A DNA stretch of 64,000 nt from Bacillus_AD sp047238185 (GTDB taxonomy: Bacteria > Bacillota > Bacilli > Bacillales > DSM-1321). The notes beneath the pieces were generated by a model. It had not been told where the DNA came from and did no database searches. It saw only the letters and a program-made list of their open reading frames with translations. Positions 26,501 through 35,831 of the stretch are shown here, in pieces. Positions within the stretch are counted from its first letter, which is position 1, and every line of letters starts with the position of its first letter. The translations under genes and the position numbers were made by a program. The stretch spans positions 1,364,001 to 1,428,000 of the forward strand of contig NZ_JBDFMI010000001.1 of the NCBI RefSeq assembly GCF_047238185.1, in the 5' to 3' direction.

Positions 26501-29500
26501 ATGACAAACACAACAAAGAATCATACAGGGATTTTACAGGTGCTTGCCGGCTTATACAGTCAATTAGAAAGCAGACATGATCGTGTCAACTGCGGAAAGA
26601 TGAAACAGTTGATCAAGAAGGCTGAGGAAGAGGAAGTACAATTGGCTTTCTGCGGCCACTTTTCCGCAGGCAAATCCAGTATGATCAATTATTTAATGGG
26701 GCAGCAAGTGCTTCCTTCCAGTCCGGTGCCAACAAGTGCCAATATCGTAAAGGTTAAGAAGGGCGAAGATGCGGTCATTGTTTATTTTTTCGATGGCACT
26801 CATACTATTTTTAACGGACAGCATGATATGAAAGAGATTAAAGCCTTTTGCCGAAATGGTGATCGCATACAAGCCATACATATACATTCGGACCACTTTC
26901 CATTGCCGGATGATTGTGCGGTGCTGGATACTCCTGGGATTGATTCCACCGATGATGCCCACCGCATATCCACTGAATCGACACTGCACTTGGCTGATAT
27001 TATTTTATATGTGATGGATTATAACCATGTCCAGTCACAGGAGAATTTCCTGTTTGCCAAAAAAATGCAGGAGAGTGGAAAGAAACTCTATTTAGTCGTA
27101 AACCAAATTGATAAGCATGATCCGGATGAATTGGATTTTGCGTCTTTCCAACATTCGACAGCTGAAGCATTCAGCCAGTGGGGAATAGAACCTGAAGGTA
27201 TATTCTATACTTCATTAAGAGACTTGGATAACCCTACTAATCAAATAGCTGAGGTTCAAAGGTTTATTCAAGATCGGATTGCCTATGAAAGAACCCATTT
27301 GGACCAATCGATACTAACGTCTGCAGCCCAGCTATCAAAAGATCATCTGGCCTTTCTGGAAGATAATCAAGAAGAACAGCGAAAAGAAGCAAGTGACATC
27401 ATCGAGGGGCTATCTATTGAACAAAGAGAAACGATTTCCTCAGTAAGGCAGCAAAAAGAAGAAGAGCTGGCTTCGTTGAGAGCATTGCCTGGAAAAATGC
27501 ACCTTGAGTGGATCGACAGATTGGATGATTTGTTAAAGAATGCTTATTTGCTTACAGCAGAGAGCAGGGAATTGGTAAAATCCTTCCTTGAATCACAGCA
27601 GCCACAGTTTAAGATGGGACTCTTTTTCAGCAAAGGTAAAACAGACACTGAAAAAATGAACAGAGAAGATACATTGCGGGCCGAATTGGAAGAGAGGGTG
27701 AAAACGCAATTAATCTGGCATCTTCGTGAATTCGCCAATTCCATCCTTAGCCAGTCTAACATTGACTCTGCGGAGCTGGAAGCGGCTGCCCAGGAGCTGG
27801 ACGTTGAAGTAAATATGGAACAATTAAAATCATTGGTAGCCAAACAGAGTGATATTACTGGACAATATGTGTTGCGTTTTAGTGATATCATTTCAGATCA
27901 TCTAAAGGGCACTGCAAAAAAGATAGCTTTGGCCTATCTTTTGGAAGTACGAAAAGTGATGGCACAGCAGCTTGAAGGAAAGATACAGGCGATGGAAGCC
28001 ATAGTCCGCCAATACCATAACCAAGAGGAAGCCATAATACTGCTTGACCAACTGGATGCCTATTGTGAGGCTGTGCAACAAGAAATGAAAAGTACGCTTG
28101 AAAATGAGCATGCTGGCGATTGGAATGAAACAGAAGCTCTTTTGAAGCAATTCCGCGATGAAGAAAAAAGCAGGGAAATTCAGTTTGAAAGAGAAGCAGC
28201 TGATGAAGAACCGGATTCTCCAATTGTTTCTTATCATGAGGAAACACCGGAACAACTCTCCTCAGGGATGGAAGAAAATTCTCTTTCCGAGTGGCATTCC
28301 AAGCTGAGGGCGGCAATGGGCGAAATAGGCCAGTTGGCCGGATTCACTTCTTTACTTGAAGATATGGAAGATAAAGCGGAACGCTTGGCCAATCAAAGCT
28401 ATACAATCGCTTTGTTCGGAGCATTCAGTGCGGGGAAATCCTCATTTGCCAATGCGCTTTTGGGTGAAAAGGTTTTGCCGGTTTCACCAAACCCGACAAC
28501 AGCGGTAATCAATAAAGTAATGGCGCCGCCGAGTGCTGATGTCCATAAGCATGCGAAAATCGAAATGAAGAGTGCAGACATGCTTCTTGAAGACGTTTCA
28601 ATCGCTTGTAAAGCATTGGGATATACACCTGCGGATTTGGAGGATGCCTATCAATTTGGCTTGAAATTCGATGATCATGGATCAATAGGAGATGGAAGCG
28701 AAAAAGCCCATCTATCATTTGTTCGTGCTTTTTGCAGTGGCTATAGTTCTCTTAAGCAAAAGCTGGGGACGGTATTCACTGTAGATTACCATGAGTATAC
28801 TTCCTTTGCTGCTGAGGAAGCGAAATCTTGTTTTGTCAGCGAAATCAGCCTATACTTTGATTGCCCGATGACGAGGGAAGGCATTGTATTAGTTGATACA
28901 CCGGGAGCGGATTCTATCAATGCCAGACATACGAACGCAGCTTTCCATTATATAAAAAACAGTGATGCTATTTTATTTGTTACCTATTACAACCATCCTT
29001 TTGCAAAGAGCGACCGTGAATTCTTGATTCAACTAGGCCGGGTGAAAGATTCTTTTGCGATGGATAAGATGTTCTTTTTATGCAACGCTATAGACTTGGC
29101 ACAAACGGAGGATGAGTTGGCTGATGTCATTGGATATATCAGGCAGCAATTGGAAAGCTTCGGGATACGGTTTCCGCGGTTGTTCCCAATTTCCAGCAAA
29201 GAAGCGTTGAATGAATTACAGGGCGGACATTCACCAATGTCCCATCCGTTTTTAAAAGATAGCGGGATGCCACAGTTCCACCAGGCGTTTGCCCACTTTA
29301 TCCAGCATGAACTGGTTGAACTGGCTTGTGCTTCAGCTCGTGCGGTCATTAAACATGCAGAAGGCATGCTGATGGAAATGATTGAGGCAGCATCGTCCTC
29401 GAAAGAAGAAAAAGAGCAAAAATTAATGAAGCTGGCACAAGAGCATTCATCGATGAAACAGGAAATAGTGGAATCAACAACTGAAATTGAAGAGAGTAAA

Positions 29501-30172
29501 ATGTCGAAAGAAAGCGACGAGTTGCAATACTATATTTTTCAGAGGGTCTTTCTGCGCTATTCGGATTTCTTTAAAGAGTCATTCAATCCCGCTGTTTTGC
29601 AGGATGATGGGAGAGATTTGAAGCAAGCTTTGCGAAAAGCCATCAATGAATTGATTGAAAGTGTAGCCTTTGATTTTGAACAAGAGATGAGAGCCACTTC
29701 TCTGCGCCTGGAACGCTATATGAATAAGCTGGTAGTCGATAAACAGGCACAGTATCAGCAAATAATCAGCCACCATTGGAAGGCTGTCCAAATTGGAGAG
29801 TACCGCTTGAACGCTTATGAGGTACCTGTCTATGAGAAAGCATTCGTACAATTGACCGACCGTGATTTTAAGAAAGAATTATCATTATTTAAAAATCCGA
29901 AATCTTTCTTCGAAAAAAACGAGAAGCAAAAGATGGCTGATGCCTTGCAACAGTCTCTTCAAGTACCAGCTAAGCAGTATTTGGATGGACAAGGTGCAAT
30001 AGCTAAGCAATTCTATACAGAAAGTTTAGTCTTTGAATTGGAGGGGCTTAAAAATCAGGCGCTCAAAAAGATTGATGAAGCATTGACAGGCTATCGAGCT
30101 GTTTTACAGGACCATATTGATATTGGAAGTTTGGCAACTAAAGAAGAGGCTCTTCGACATCTTTTGGAATAA
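26501..30172 (+). CDS. dynA: Dynamin-like GTPase, tandem fusion (DynA/YpbR)
   Basis: 1223 residues, two bacterial dynamin units in one chain. Unit 1: P-loop GHFSAGKSS at 52-60, switch DTPGIDS near 143, NQID near 190. Unit 2: GAFSAGKSS near 640, DTPGADS near 798, and CNAID near 865. Coiled-coil assembly and membrane-binding regions follow each GTPase. B. subtilis DynA (1193 residues) tethers and fuses membranes and aids resistance to phage and pore-formers. The fused layout is normal for Bacillus. Confidence 0.96.
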   Translation: MTNTTKNHTGILQVLAGLYSQLESRHDRVNCGKMKQLIKKAEEEEVQLAFCGHFSAGKSSMINYLMGQQVLPSSPVPTSANIVKVKKGEDAVIVYFFDGTHTIFNGQHDMKEIKAFCRNGDRIQAIHIHSDHFPLPDDCAVLDTPGIDSTDDAHRISTESTLHLADIILYVMDYNHVQSQENFLFAKKMQESGKKLYLVVNQIDKHDPDELDFASFQHSTAEAFSQWGIEPEGIFYTSLRDLDNPTNQIAEVQRFIQDRIAYERTHLDQSILTSAAQLSKDHLAFLEDNQEEQRKEASDIIEGLSIEQRETISSVRQQKEEELASLRALPGKMHLEWIDRLDDLLKNAYLLTAESRELVKSFLESQQPQFKMGLFFSKGKTDTEKMNREDTLRAELEERVKTQLIWHLREFANSILSQSNIDSAELEAAAQELDVEVNMEQLKSLVAKQSDITGQYVLRFSDIISDHLKGTAKKIALAYLLEVRKVMAQQLEGKIQAMEAIVRQYHNQEEAIILLDQLDAYCEAVQQEMKSTLENEHAGDWNETEALLKQFRDEEKSREIQFEREAADEEPDSPIVSYHEETPEQLSSGMEENSLSEWHSKLRAAMGEIGQLAGFTSLLEDMEDKAERLANQSYTIALFGAFSAGKSSFANALLGEKVLPVSPNPTTAVINKVMAPPSADVHKHAKIEMKSADMLLEDVSIACKALGYTPADLEDAYQFGLKFDDHGSIGDGSEKAHLSFVRAFCSGYSSLKQKLGTVFTVDYHEYTSFAAEEAKSCFVSEISLYFDCPMTREGIVLVDTPGADSINARHTNAAFHYIKNSDAILFVTYYNHPFAKSDREFLIQLGRVKDSFAMDKMFFLCNAIDLAQTEDELADVIGYIRQQLESFGIRFPRLFPISSKEALNELQGGHSPMSHPFLKDSGMPQFHQAFAHFIQHELVELACASARAVIKHAEGMLMEMIEAASSSKEEKEQKLMKLAQEHSSMKQEIVESTTEIEESKMSKESDELQYYIFQRVFLRYSDFFKESFNPAVLQDDGRDLKQALRKAINELIESVAFDFEQEMRATSLRLERYMNKLVVDKQAQYQQIISHHWKAVQIGEYRLNAYEVPVYEKAFVQLTDRDFKKELSLFKNPKSFFEKNEKQKMADALQQSLQVPAKQYLDGQGAIAKQFYTESLVFELEGLKNQALKKIDEALTGYRAVLQDHIDIGSLATKEEALRHLLE

Positions 30173-30200
30173 TAGATATAGAATAGAAGGAGAAGTGAGA

Positions 30201-31034
30201 ATGTTAAAATCTGTTGATTGGCTGAAAGCACATTTGAGTGATGAACATATATCGATAGTGGATTGCCGCTTTCAACTGCAAAATCCTGATTACGGACAGA
30301 TGGAGTTTGAAAAGGGACATATCCCCGGGGCCGTTTTTATCGATTTAGAAAAGGATATGTCCGGCCTAGTTCAAGAGCATGGGGGGCGGCATCCGCTTCC
30401 TGATATGGAGGTATTCCGTAAAAGGCTTGAATTAGCCGGAATCTCCAGCGATCAGACGATTGTGGCCTACGATAACGGAGAGTGCACCTATGCATCGCGG
30501 TTTGTCTGGATGCTGCATTATATGGGCCATACTGATTGCTATTGCTTAGATGGAGGATTGTCTGCTTGGTTAAAAAAAGGATATCCAATCGGCACAGAAG
30601 CCCCTGCCCCCGAAACCGGCCAACTTAACACCGAGCTTCAGCCAGCTTTACTGGCTTCATATGACGAAGTGAAAAATTGGAGCGAGGATCGAAATAGCAA
30701 CATCATATTAGTTGATTCACGCGATTCACGCCGTTATGCGGGCATTGAGGAACCGATTGACAGAATTCCCGGACATATCCCCGGGGCAGTCAATTATCCA
30801 TTTACGGATGGATTCACTGATCACTCTTTTCTTTCTTCAGCAGATATGAAAAAGAGATTCCAACAGTTGAACCCAGAAAAAGAAATCATTGTTTACTGCG
30901 GATCTGGAGTGACTGCAGCACCTAATTTCATTGCTTTGAAGCATGCAGGATATGAACATGTAAAGCTCTATATAGGAAGCTACAGCGATTGGGTGTCTTA
31001 TGTTGAAAATCCAGTCGAAAAAAATGAGGACTAA
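30201..31034 (+). CDS. Thiosulfate/3-mercaptopyruvate sulfurtransferase (double rhodanese)
   Basis: 277 residues, start ATG 30201 after AAGGAG. Two rhodanese domains: an inactive N-terminal one (VDCRFQLQN, GHIPGAVFIDLE) and a catalytic C-terminal one with the Cys loop YCGSGVTAA near residue 231-239. It transfers sulfane sulfur to cyanide or thiols. The start lies 29 bp after dynA, so co-transcription is likely; a terminator follows. Confidence 0.9.
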   Translation: MLKSVDWLKAHLSDEHISIVDCRFQLQNPDYGQMEFEKGHIPGAVFIDLEKDMSGLVQEHGGRHPLPDMEVFRKRLELAGISSDQTIVAYDNGECTYASRFVWMLHYMGHTDCYCLDGGLSAWLKKGYPIGTEAPAPETGQLNTELQPALLASYDEVKNWSEDRNSNIILVDSRDSRRYAGIEEPIDRIPGHIPGAVNYPFTDGFTDHSFLSSADMKKRFQQLNPEKEIIVYCGSGVTAAPNFIALKHAGYEHVKLYIGSYSDWVSYVENPVEKNED

Positions 31035-31039
31035 TGTTG

Positions 31040-31075
31040 AACGCTTATAGCCCAAAGGGGGCTATGGCGTTTTTC
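31040..31075 (+). terminator. Terminator after rhodanese gene
   Basis: ACGCTTATAGCCC / GGGCTATGGCGT arms followed by TTTTT. Confidence 0.8.
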
Positions 31076-31152
31076 CTTTTTCTTGCGTTATTCTTTCTAT
31101 TAAAACTATGTTAAGATGGGATAAAGATTGATAGAACTTAGAGGTGACAAGA

Positions 31153-32028
31153 TTGAATAAGATCGAAAAGCCAACTTTCATGATTGTAGATGGAATGGCA
31201 CTGTTATTCCGTGCCTTTTATGCAACGGGCATGTCAGGGCAATTCATGATCAATTCGAAGGGAGTTCCTACGAACGGCGTCCAAGGGCTGCTAAAGCATC
31301 TGCTGTTGGCGGCAGATGAATTCAGTCCCGATTATTTAGCTGTTTGCTGGGATATGGGAAGCCAAACATTTCGTACGGAAATGTTTCAGGATTATAAAGC
31401 TAACCGCAGTAAACCCCCTGTTGAAATGATCCCGCAATTCGACCTGGCCAAGGAAGCCGTTGCTGCATTTGATATACCTAATCTCGGAATAGTTGGTTAT
31501 GAAGCGGATGATTGTATAGGCACGCTTGCAAGACAGCAGAGCGAATCCTTCCAAGTTAGTATTCTAACGGGGGATCAGGATTTTTTACAATTGATCGATG
31601 AGCAAATTTCAGTTATTTTGCTCAAAAAAGGATATGGCAATTATGAAGTCCATAACGAGCATTCATTTTTTGAATGGAAAGGGATCAAGCCAACACAAAT
31701 GATAGACCTGAAAGGCATGATGGGTGATTCTGCTGATAACTATCCAGGCGTAAAAGGAATTGGGGAAAAAACAGCAATCAAGCTATTGCAGCAATTCGAT
31801 ACGGTTGAAGGTATCTTGGAGAATCTCCATACATTGACAAAGGCACAAAGAGCTAAATTTGAAGCTTCTTTGGATATGCTTCACCTATCACGTGAATTGG
31901 CTGCGATCAAATGTGATATTCCTTTAGAGTGCAGTTTAGAAGATGCCCGTTATGAATATGATTCTAATAAAGTGAACGATATGGTCAGAATGCATGAGTT
32001 TAAGAGCTTATATTCAAGATTTTCATAA
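31153..32028 (+). CDS. ypcP: YpcP, 5'-3' exonuclease/flap-nuclease domain protein
   Basis: 291 residues from TTG 31153, chosen over GTG 31144 because AGAGGTGA sits 5 bases upstream. It is the Pol I-like 5' nuclease domain as a stand-alone protein: VDGMALLFRAFYATG, the acidic YEADDCIGTLA and TGDQDFLQL, and the helix-hairpin-helix SADNYPGVKGIGEKTA near 190-205. It removes RNA primers or 5' flaps alongside PolA. Confidence 0.94.
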   Translation: MNKIEKPTFMIVDGMALLFRAFYATGMSGQFMINSKGVPTNGVQGLLKHLLLAADEFSPDYLAVCWDMGSQTFRTEMFQDYKANRSKPPVEMIPQFDLAKEAVAAFDIPNLGIVGYEADDCIGTLARQQSESFQVSILTGDQDFLQLIDEQISVILLKKGYGNYEVHNEHSFFEWKGIKPTQMIDLKGMMGDSADNYPGVKGIGEKTAIKLLQQFDTVEGILENLHTLTKAQRAKFEASLDMLHLSRELAAIKCDIPLECSLEDARYEYDSNKVNDMVRMHEFKSLYSRFS

Positions 32029-32032
32029 AGAT

Positions 32033-32072
32033 CAAGAACCATCCCTTTTTTTATGGGATGGTTCTTGTTTGA
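32033..32072 (+). terminator. Terminator after ypcP
   Basis: AAGAACCATCCC / GGGATGGTTCTT arms, then GTTT. Confidence 0.8.
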
Positions 32073-32301
32073 ACCAGCAAAAAAACAAAATCGGAAAGAT
32101 GAGGAAATATCAGCTGTACACGTGTTAGAATGCAGATTGTAGCTAAAGGCGAGTGAACCATAGGAACTGAAAACAAAAGCGAACCTTAGCGATAATTATA
32201 AGGAGCTTTCATTCAAAAAGCAGAAATTAATAGTAATTTGTCTTATATTGCGATAAGATAATTGTAATAAATCGAAGATTGTCGAAAGGGTTGCCGCAAG
32301 G
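32073..32301. other. Intergenic stretch, nothing assigned
   Basis: 229 bp with no supported frame. AAGGAG at about 32200 is followed by an ATG-less open stretch of about 17 codons. No hairpin of note. Confidence 0.4.
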
Positions 32302-32565
32302 ATGACAGTAGATCAGTATATTGAAAAGCTATCACATAAAGGTTTTTCATTTGGAGAAGATGCACTGGGGTTTATCTATTTTGGTAAGGAATTGACAGGT
32401 TCTGATGATATTTTGGTCATTACTGCAATTGAAATAACATTAAAGGCGCAGAAAACATTTGATGGGAGTTTTTATATTGCATTGCTTGAAGAATTGGCCA
32501 AAGAAACGATAAAGACAAGAAGAGAGGCTATTTTTTTTGCCGAAAAACATAATTTGCTATCTTAA
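32302..32565 (+). CDS. Conserved-looking small protein (possibly DUF6123)
   Basis: 87 residues from ATG 32302 with weak AAGGG/AAGG signals nearby. Motifs FSFGEDALGFIYFGKEL near 16-31 and an amphipathic C-terminal half. The fit to the Bacillus DUF6123 family is from memory and tentative. No catalytic signature. Confidence 0.65.
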   Translation: MTVDQYIEKLSHKGFSFGEDALGFIYFGKELTGSDDILVITAIEITLKAQKTFDGSFYIALLEELAKETIKTRREAIFFAEKHNLLS

Positions 32566-32632
32566 TAGGATTACTAATTGGATATGAGCTGGAATACATA
32601 TTCTTTTTTTTACATAAGTAGATATATCAACT

Positions 32633-32673
32633 AAAGGAAGTTCAAACCAATATGGGGTGAACTTCCTTTTTTA
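32633..32673. terminator. Bidirectional terminator
   Basis: AAAGGAAGTTCA / TGAACTTCCTTTTTT between convergent genes. Confidence 0.8.
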
Positions 32674-33606
32674 TTAACCGACTTCTTCAATGATTTCTTC
32701 ATCCTGATTGTCAATCACAACCCGCTTTTTCACTGGGATTTCTGCCGCTATAATGCCTGCAAAAATGAAGAGGCAGCCGATGACCATACTGATGGTGAAT
32801 TTTTCGCCGATCATGACATATGAGGTTAATGCGGCAAAGACAGGCTCCAATGCAAAAATAAGCGCAACCCTTGAAGCGGTTGTGTAAGTCTGGAAGTATG
32901 TTTGTGCCAGGAAAGCGAATGCTGTTGCGAACAATGAAGTAATCAATAAGGCGATGATGACTTCCTTTTTCATTAAAACATCCAAACGGTACATTTCAGC
33001 AGGATGTTCAAACAGCAGGCTGAAAACAAAAGACAGAATTGACACGGTCGCTATTTGAATAAGTGTCAATGGAAGGGCTGCATATTTTTGGGCATAACGG
33101 CCTGTCGTGATGATTTGCATAGCAAAACAGACAGCACTCAACAACACGAGGAAATCTCCCGTTCCGAAAGCGGAAGCCTGAAGCATAGTGATCATGTACA
33201 AACCGACTGTTGCACTGATGACACCCAAGACCATGTTCCGGTTCAAATGCTGTTTGAAAAGAAGGAATGATAATAAAGGGACAAGCACAACGCTTAATCC
33301 AGTGATGAAGCCTGCTTTAGCAGGCGTAGTATACAATAAGCCTAAGGTTTGCAATCCATACCCAAGACATAGCCAAAAACCCAATATGAAACCCGATTTT
33401 AAGGCCCCCTTTGAAAAATGCCCCTTTTTCTTTTCTGAGAAGAGGAGATACACAATTCCAAGTGCGGCAAACCCGAGAAAGAAGCGGATCGCGTTAAAAC
33501 TGAAAGGTGCCAAAAAGGAAATGGCATCCTGTACAATAACAAACGTCGCGCCCCACACAAAAACGACAGCCAACAGCGATAAATCAGCAGTCAATGATCT
33601 ATTCAT
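32674..33606 (-). CDS. EamA/DMT-superfamily transporter
   Basis: 310 residues, ten predicted membrane segments in two EamA repeats (VVFVWGATFVIVQDA at the N-terminus; IFALEPVFAALTSYVMIGEK in the second). Acidic tail EEIIEEVG. The start overlaps the last 8 bp of ypdQ, so the two are translationally coupled. Substrate unknown. Confidence 0.9.
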   Translation of the reverse strand: MNRSLTADLSLLAVVFVWGATFVIVQDAISFLAPFSFNAIRFFLGFAALGIVYLLFSEKKKGHFSKGALKSGFILGFWLCLGYGLQTLGLLYTTPAKAGFITGLSVVLVPLLSFLLFKQHLNRNMVLGVISATVGLYMITMLQASAFGTGDFLVLLSAVCFAMQIITTGRYAQKYAALPLTLIQIATVSILSFVFSLLFEHPAEMYRLDVLMKKEVIIALLITSLFATAFAFLAQTYFQTYTTASRVALIFALEPVFAALTSYVMIGEKFTISMVIGCLFIFAGIIAAEIPVKKRVVIDNQDEEIIEEVG

Positions 33607-34015
33607 TCATGAAGTCACTTTCCTTCCCTTTAAGAATGGCTCTTCTAGCCAATTCATCGGCACTTTTATTTTGAGAGCTCGGAATCCATTTAATGAAAAA
33701 CAGCGGAATTTTTCTGCTTAACCTGAGAGCTTCCTCAAGGAGCGGCGCATACTTTTTATTTTTGGCAAACTCTTTTTCCATGGCAGACCAGATTGCTTGG
33801 GAATCTGTGCGAAACGACACCGTCTGTACGTCTTTTTCACCGCATATTTCCAATGCTTTAATCAATGACCAATATTCCGCCTCATGGTTATCCATCATGC
33901 CTAGAGGGATAGAGTGCCTTTCAACGGAGCCGTTATCATTAATGAAAATGCCAGCCCCGCTTGGACCCGGGTTTCCAGCACTTGCCCCATCTATATACAC
34001 TTCGATCACTTGCAA
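33599..34015 (-). CDS. ypdQ: RNase HI-like protein YpdQ
   Basis: 138 residues, RNase H fold: YIDGASAGNPGPSGAGI (first Asp), HEAEYWSLIKAL (Glu), RTDSQAIWSAM (second Asp) and a final NKSADELARRA (Asp). The four acidic positions are present. In B. subtilis YpdQ reportedly shows no RNase H activity. It lies between ypdP and a DMT transporter gene. Confidence 0.85.
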   Translation of the reverse strand: MQVIEVYIDGASAGNPGPSGAGIFINDNGSVERHSIPLGMMDNHEAEYWSLIKALEICGEKDVQTVSFRTDSQAIWSAMEKEFAKNKKYAPLLEEALRLSRKIPLFFIKWIPSSQNKSADELARRAILKGKESDFMNE

Positions 34016-34127
34016 TCCTTCCTTTCATTGTATGTATATTGTATTTACTATAGCTGATAATTTAACCGTTTAAAAGGGTAAAGCTTAGAATGTACTAAAT
34101 TGTTTGAAAATGAATAAAAAGGAAGCA

Positions 34128-34823
34128 TTAAGCTTCCCTTGCGGTTTCTTCTTTGAATGTAAACCGTTTGGCAATATAGCCAAATGGTGTATCCAAAACG
34201 GACACGATGAATTTCAAAACATACGTAGTAATGAAAATCTCGAACCAAACATCTATCGGATATTCGCCTAAAAAGGCGATGCTTGTAAAGACGAGCGTAT
34301 CAAAAAACTGGCTGATCAGCGTACTTCCATTGTTCCGTATCCAAAATTGCCGATCAGAAGGAAACTTTTTACGGATCCAAGAAAAGAGATGCACATCTAG
34401 GAATTGGCTGACCAAAAAAGCGGCCAGGCTTCCTGCGGCCAAACGGGGTAGTAAACCAAACAATGTTTCCATCGGACCTTGGGCAATATCGCTGCTTCCA
34501 GGTTCAAAAAGTAAAGCAAGCTGCATGATAAGAGTCATACAGAATAAGGTGAAAAAGCCCATCCAAACAGCTTTTTTTGCTTCTTTAGGCCCGTATCTTT
34601 CATTAATGATATCTGTAACCAAAAAGGCGCTTGCATACATTGCGTTTCCCAAAGTGGCAGTCATGCCAAAAATTTCAATCGTTTTTACCACTTGAAGGTT
34701 TGCGAGCACTGTTGCAAATCCTACCCAGACAAATAATCCCGTTTTTCCGAAAAAACGATAAAACAAAAGGACGAGTGAAAAAGTGATCAAGGTGAAAACT
34801 AAGCCAAATAATTCGTTAAACAT
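34128..34823 (-). CDS. ypdP: Queuosine-precursor transporter (YhhQ/VUT family), YpdP
   Basis: 231 residues, six to seven membrane segments. Family marks are ATLGNAMYASAFLVTDIINE near 54-73 and QFFDTLVFTSIAFLGE near 172-187. It imports queuine, preQ0 or preQ1 for tRNA modification. The preQ1-type riboswitch directly upstream, covering its Shine-Dalgarno, independently supports this role. Confidence 0.93.
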   Translation of the reverse strand: MFNELFGLVFTLITFSLVLLFYRFFGKTGLFVWVGFATVLANLQVVKTIEIFGMTATLGNAMYASAFLVTDIINERYGPKEAKKAVWMGFFTLFCMTLIMQLALLFEPGSSDIAQGPMETLFGLLPRLAAGSLAAFLVSQFLDVHLFSWIRKKFPSDRQFWIRNNGSTLISQFFDTLVFTSIAFLGEYPIDVWFEIFITTYVLKFIVSVLDTPFGYIAKRFTFKEETAREA

Positions 34824-34828
34824 ATGTG

Positions 34829-34872
34829 CCTCCTTAGTTTTGGTGACGGGGGAGTTTGCGAACCTCGGTATT
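34829..34872 (-). promoter_or_regulatory. preQ1-I riboswitch (translational)
   Basis: Read on the minus strand: CCGAGGTTCGCAAACTCCCC, then a short spacer, then CCAAAACTAAGGAGG and ATG. The GGTTCGCA...AAC loop with the A-rich ACAAAAC-like tail parallels the T. tengcongensis preQ1-I aptamer, and the CTAAGGAGG tail joins pseudoknot and Shine-Dalgarno. P1 (CGAGG/CCCCG) has one A-C mismatch, which lowers certainty. Confidence 0.75.
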
Positions 34873-35177
34873 GTGATTGCTTAAGAAAAGCCGTGTGAAA
34901 TATTGATATATATGAGTTTGTCCAGCTTTTTGGATTTATAGAAAACCTAAACCTTACTGGTTTATACTGATGATTTCTGAGGTTTTCAAAAAACGTGACC
35001 ACTTATGTGACCATACTCTATAATTATTTGGCTAATTCTAAGGCAACATTACTAATAATAGTGCAGCAAAAAAATTATTACAACAATTATTTCAATAGGC
35101 AATTAAAGGAACATAGTATTGTTACGGTATCCTCCCTTACTTTTATGAGACGAGACAATTCGTCTTTTTTATTTACA

Positions 35178-35224
35178 TTGAATAAGAACGTGTGTTCTGG
35201 TATATTATATAAGAACGAACGTTC
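35178..35224 (+). promoter_or_regulatory. LexA-controlled promoter of the uvrX operon
   Basis: TTGAAT (35178) and TATATT (35201) form a 17-bp-spaced promoter. Two SOS boxes overlap it: GAACGTGTGTTC (35186-35197, in the spacer) and GAACGAACGTTC (35213-35224, near the start of transcription). Both fit the Bacillus consensus GAAC-N4-GTTC. Confidence 0.88.
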
Positions 35225-35242
35225 TGTCGAGGTGGGATAAAA

Positions 35243-35455
35243 ATGAAGGGGATATTGATAAGAGGTTTTGAAACAGGAGAAATTGTAGAAATGATTTATA
35301 TGGCGAAGGATAATACTATCAGTCAAAGGAAAATCAAAGTGCTGCAAATCAGCAATACATATATACGTACTTATTGTTACCTAAAAAATCAAATAAGAGT
35401 CTTCAAGCTTGAAAATATCTTGTCAATATCTCCGTCTGTGAAGAGAGGTGCTTAA
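35243..35455 (+). CDS. Small WYL-like domain protein, SOS operon
   Basis: 70 residues after GAGGTGG. The segment IRTYCYLKNQIRVFKLENIL, with basic/aromatic residues then R.F.L.NI, resembles the core of WYL ligand-sensing domains, without any DNA-binding part. First gene of the LexA-boxed operon; it ends 1 bp before the YolD-like start. Comparable small genes accompany yqjW/uvrX in other bacilli. Confidence 0.65.
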   Translation: MKGILIRGFETGEIVEMIYMAKDNTISQRKIKVLQISNTYIRTYCYLKNQIRVFKLENILSISPSVKRGA

Positions 35456-35456
35456 G

Positions 35457-35831
35457 ATGAGCGATTATCCATTTAAGCGAATTAATGATAGAGGAATGAT
35501 GAAATGGCAAGGTTTTGTACTGTCTGAGCATAATGAGGATATGGTTTATCATAATCGGGCTAAGACTACTGCCATTATATTAGATGAGCAAACAGTTGAA
35601 TTATTTAATGAATTACTATTGCTTTCTTATAAAAATCAAACAGTTATTCACATTGAGTACGCTAACGGAGGTAACCCGTATGAGCCTATTACATGTGCTA
35701 TTGGCTATGTTTATAAGCATGATGCCCTATTGAAAGGTGTCTATCTTAAACTCACTGATGGATCAAAAAGCAAGATAATTCCTATTTCAGAAATACGTTC
35801 GATTACGGAGGTATTGGAGAATGGAATATGA
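35457..35831 (+). CDS. YolD-like protein
   Basis: 124 residues, start ATG 35457 behind GAGAGGTG. N-terminal NDRGMMKWQGFVLSEH is the YolD signature (RG.MKW...MLPEH in relatives), and the rest forms a WYL-like beta sheet. YolD-like proteins accompany Y-family polymerases of the UvrX/YqjW type, and here the two reading frames overlap by 11 bp. Confidence 0.88.
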   Translation: MSDYPFKRINDRGMMKWQGFVLSEHNEDMVYHNRAKTTAIILDEQTVELFNELLLLSYKNQTVIHIEYANGGNPYEPITCAIGYVYKHDALLKGVYLKLTDGSKSKIIPISEIRSITEVLENGI

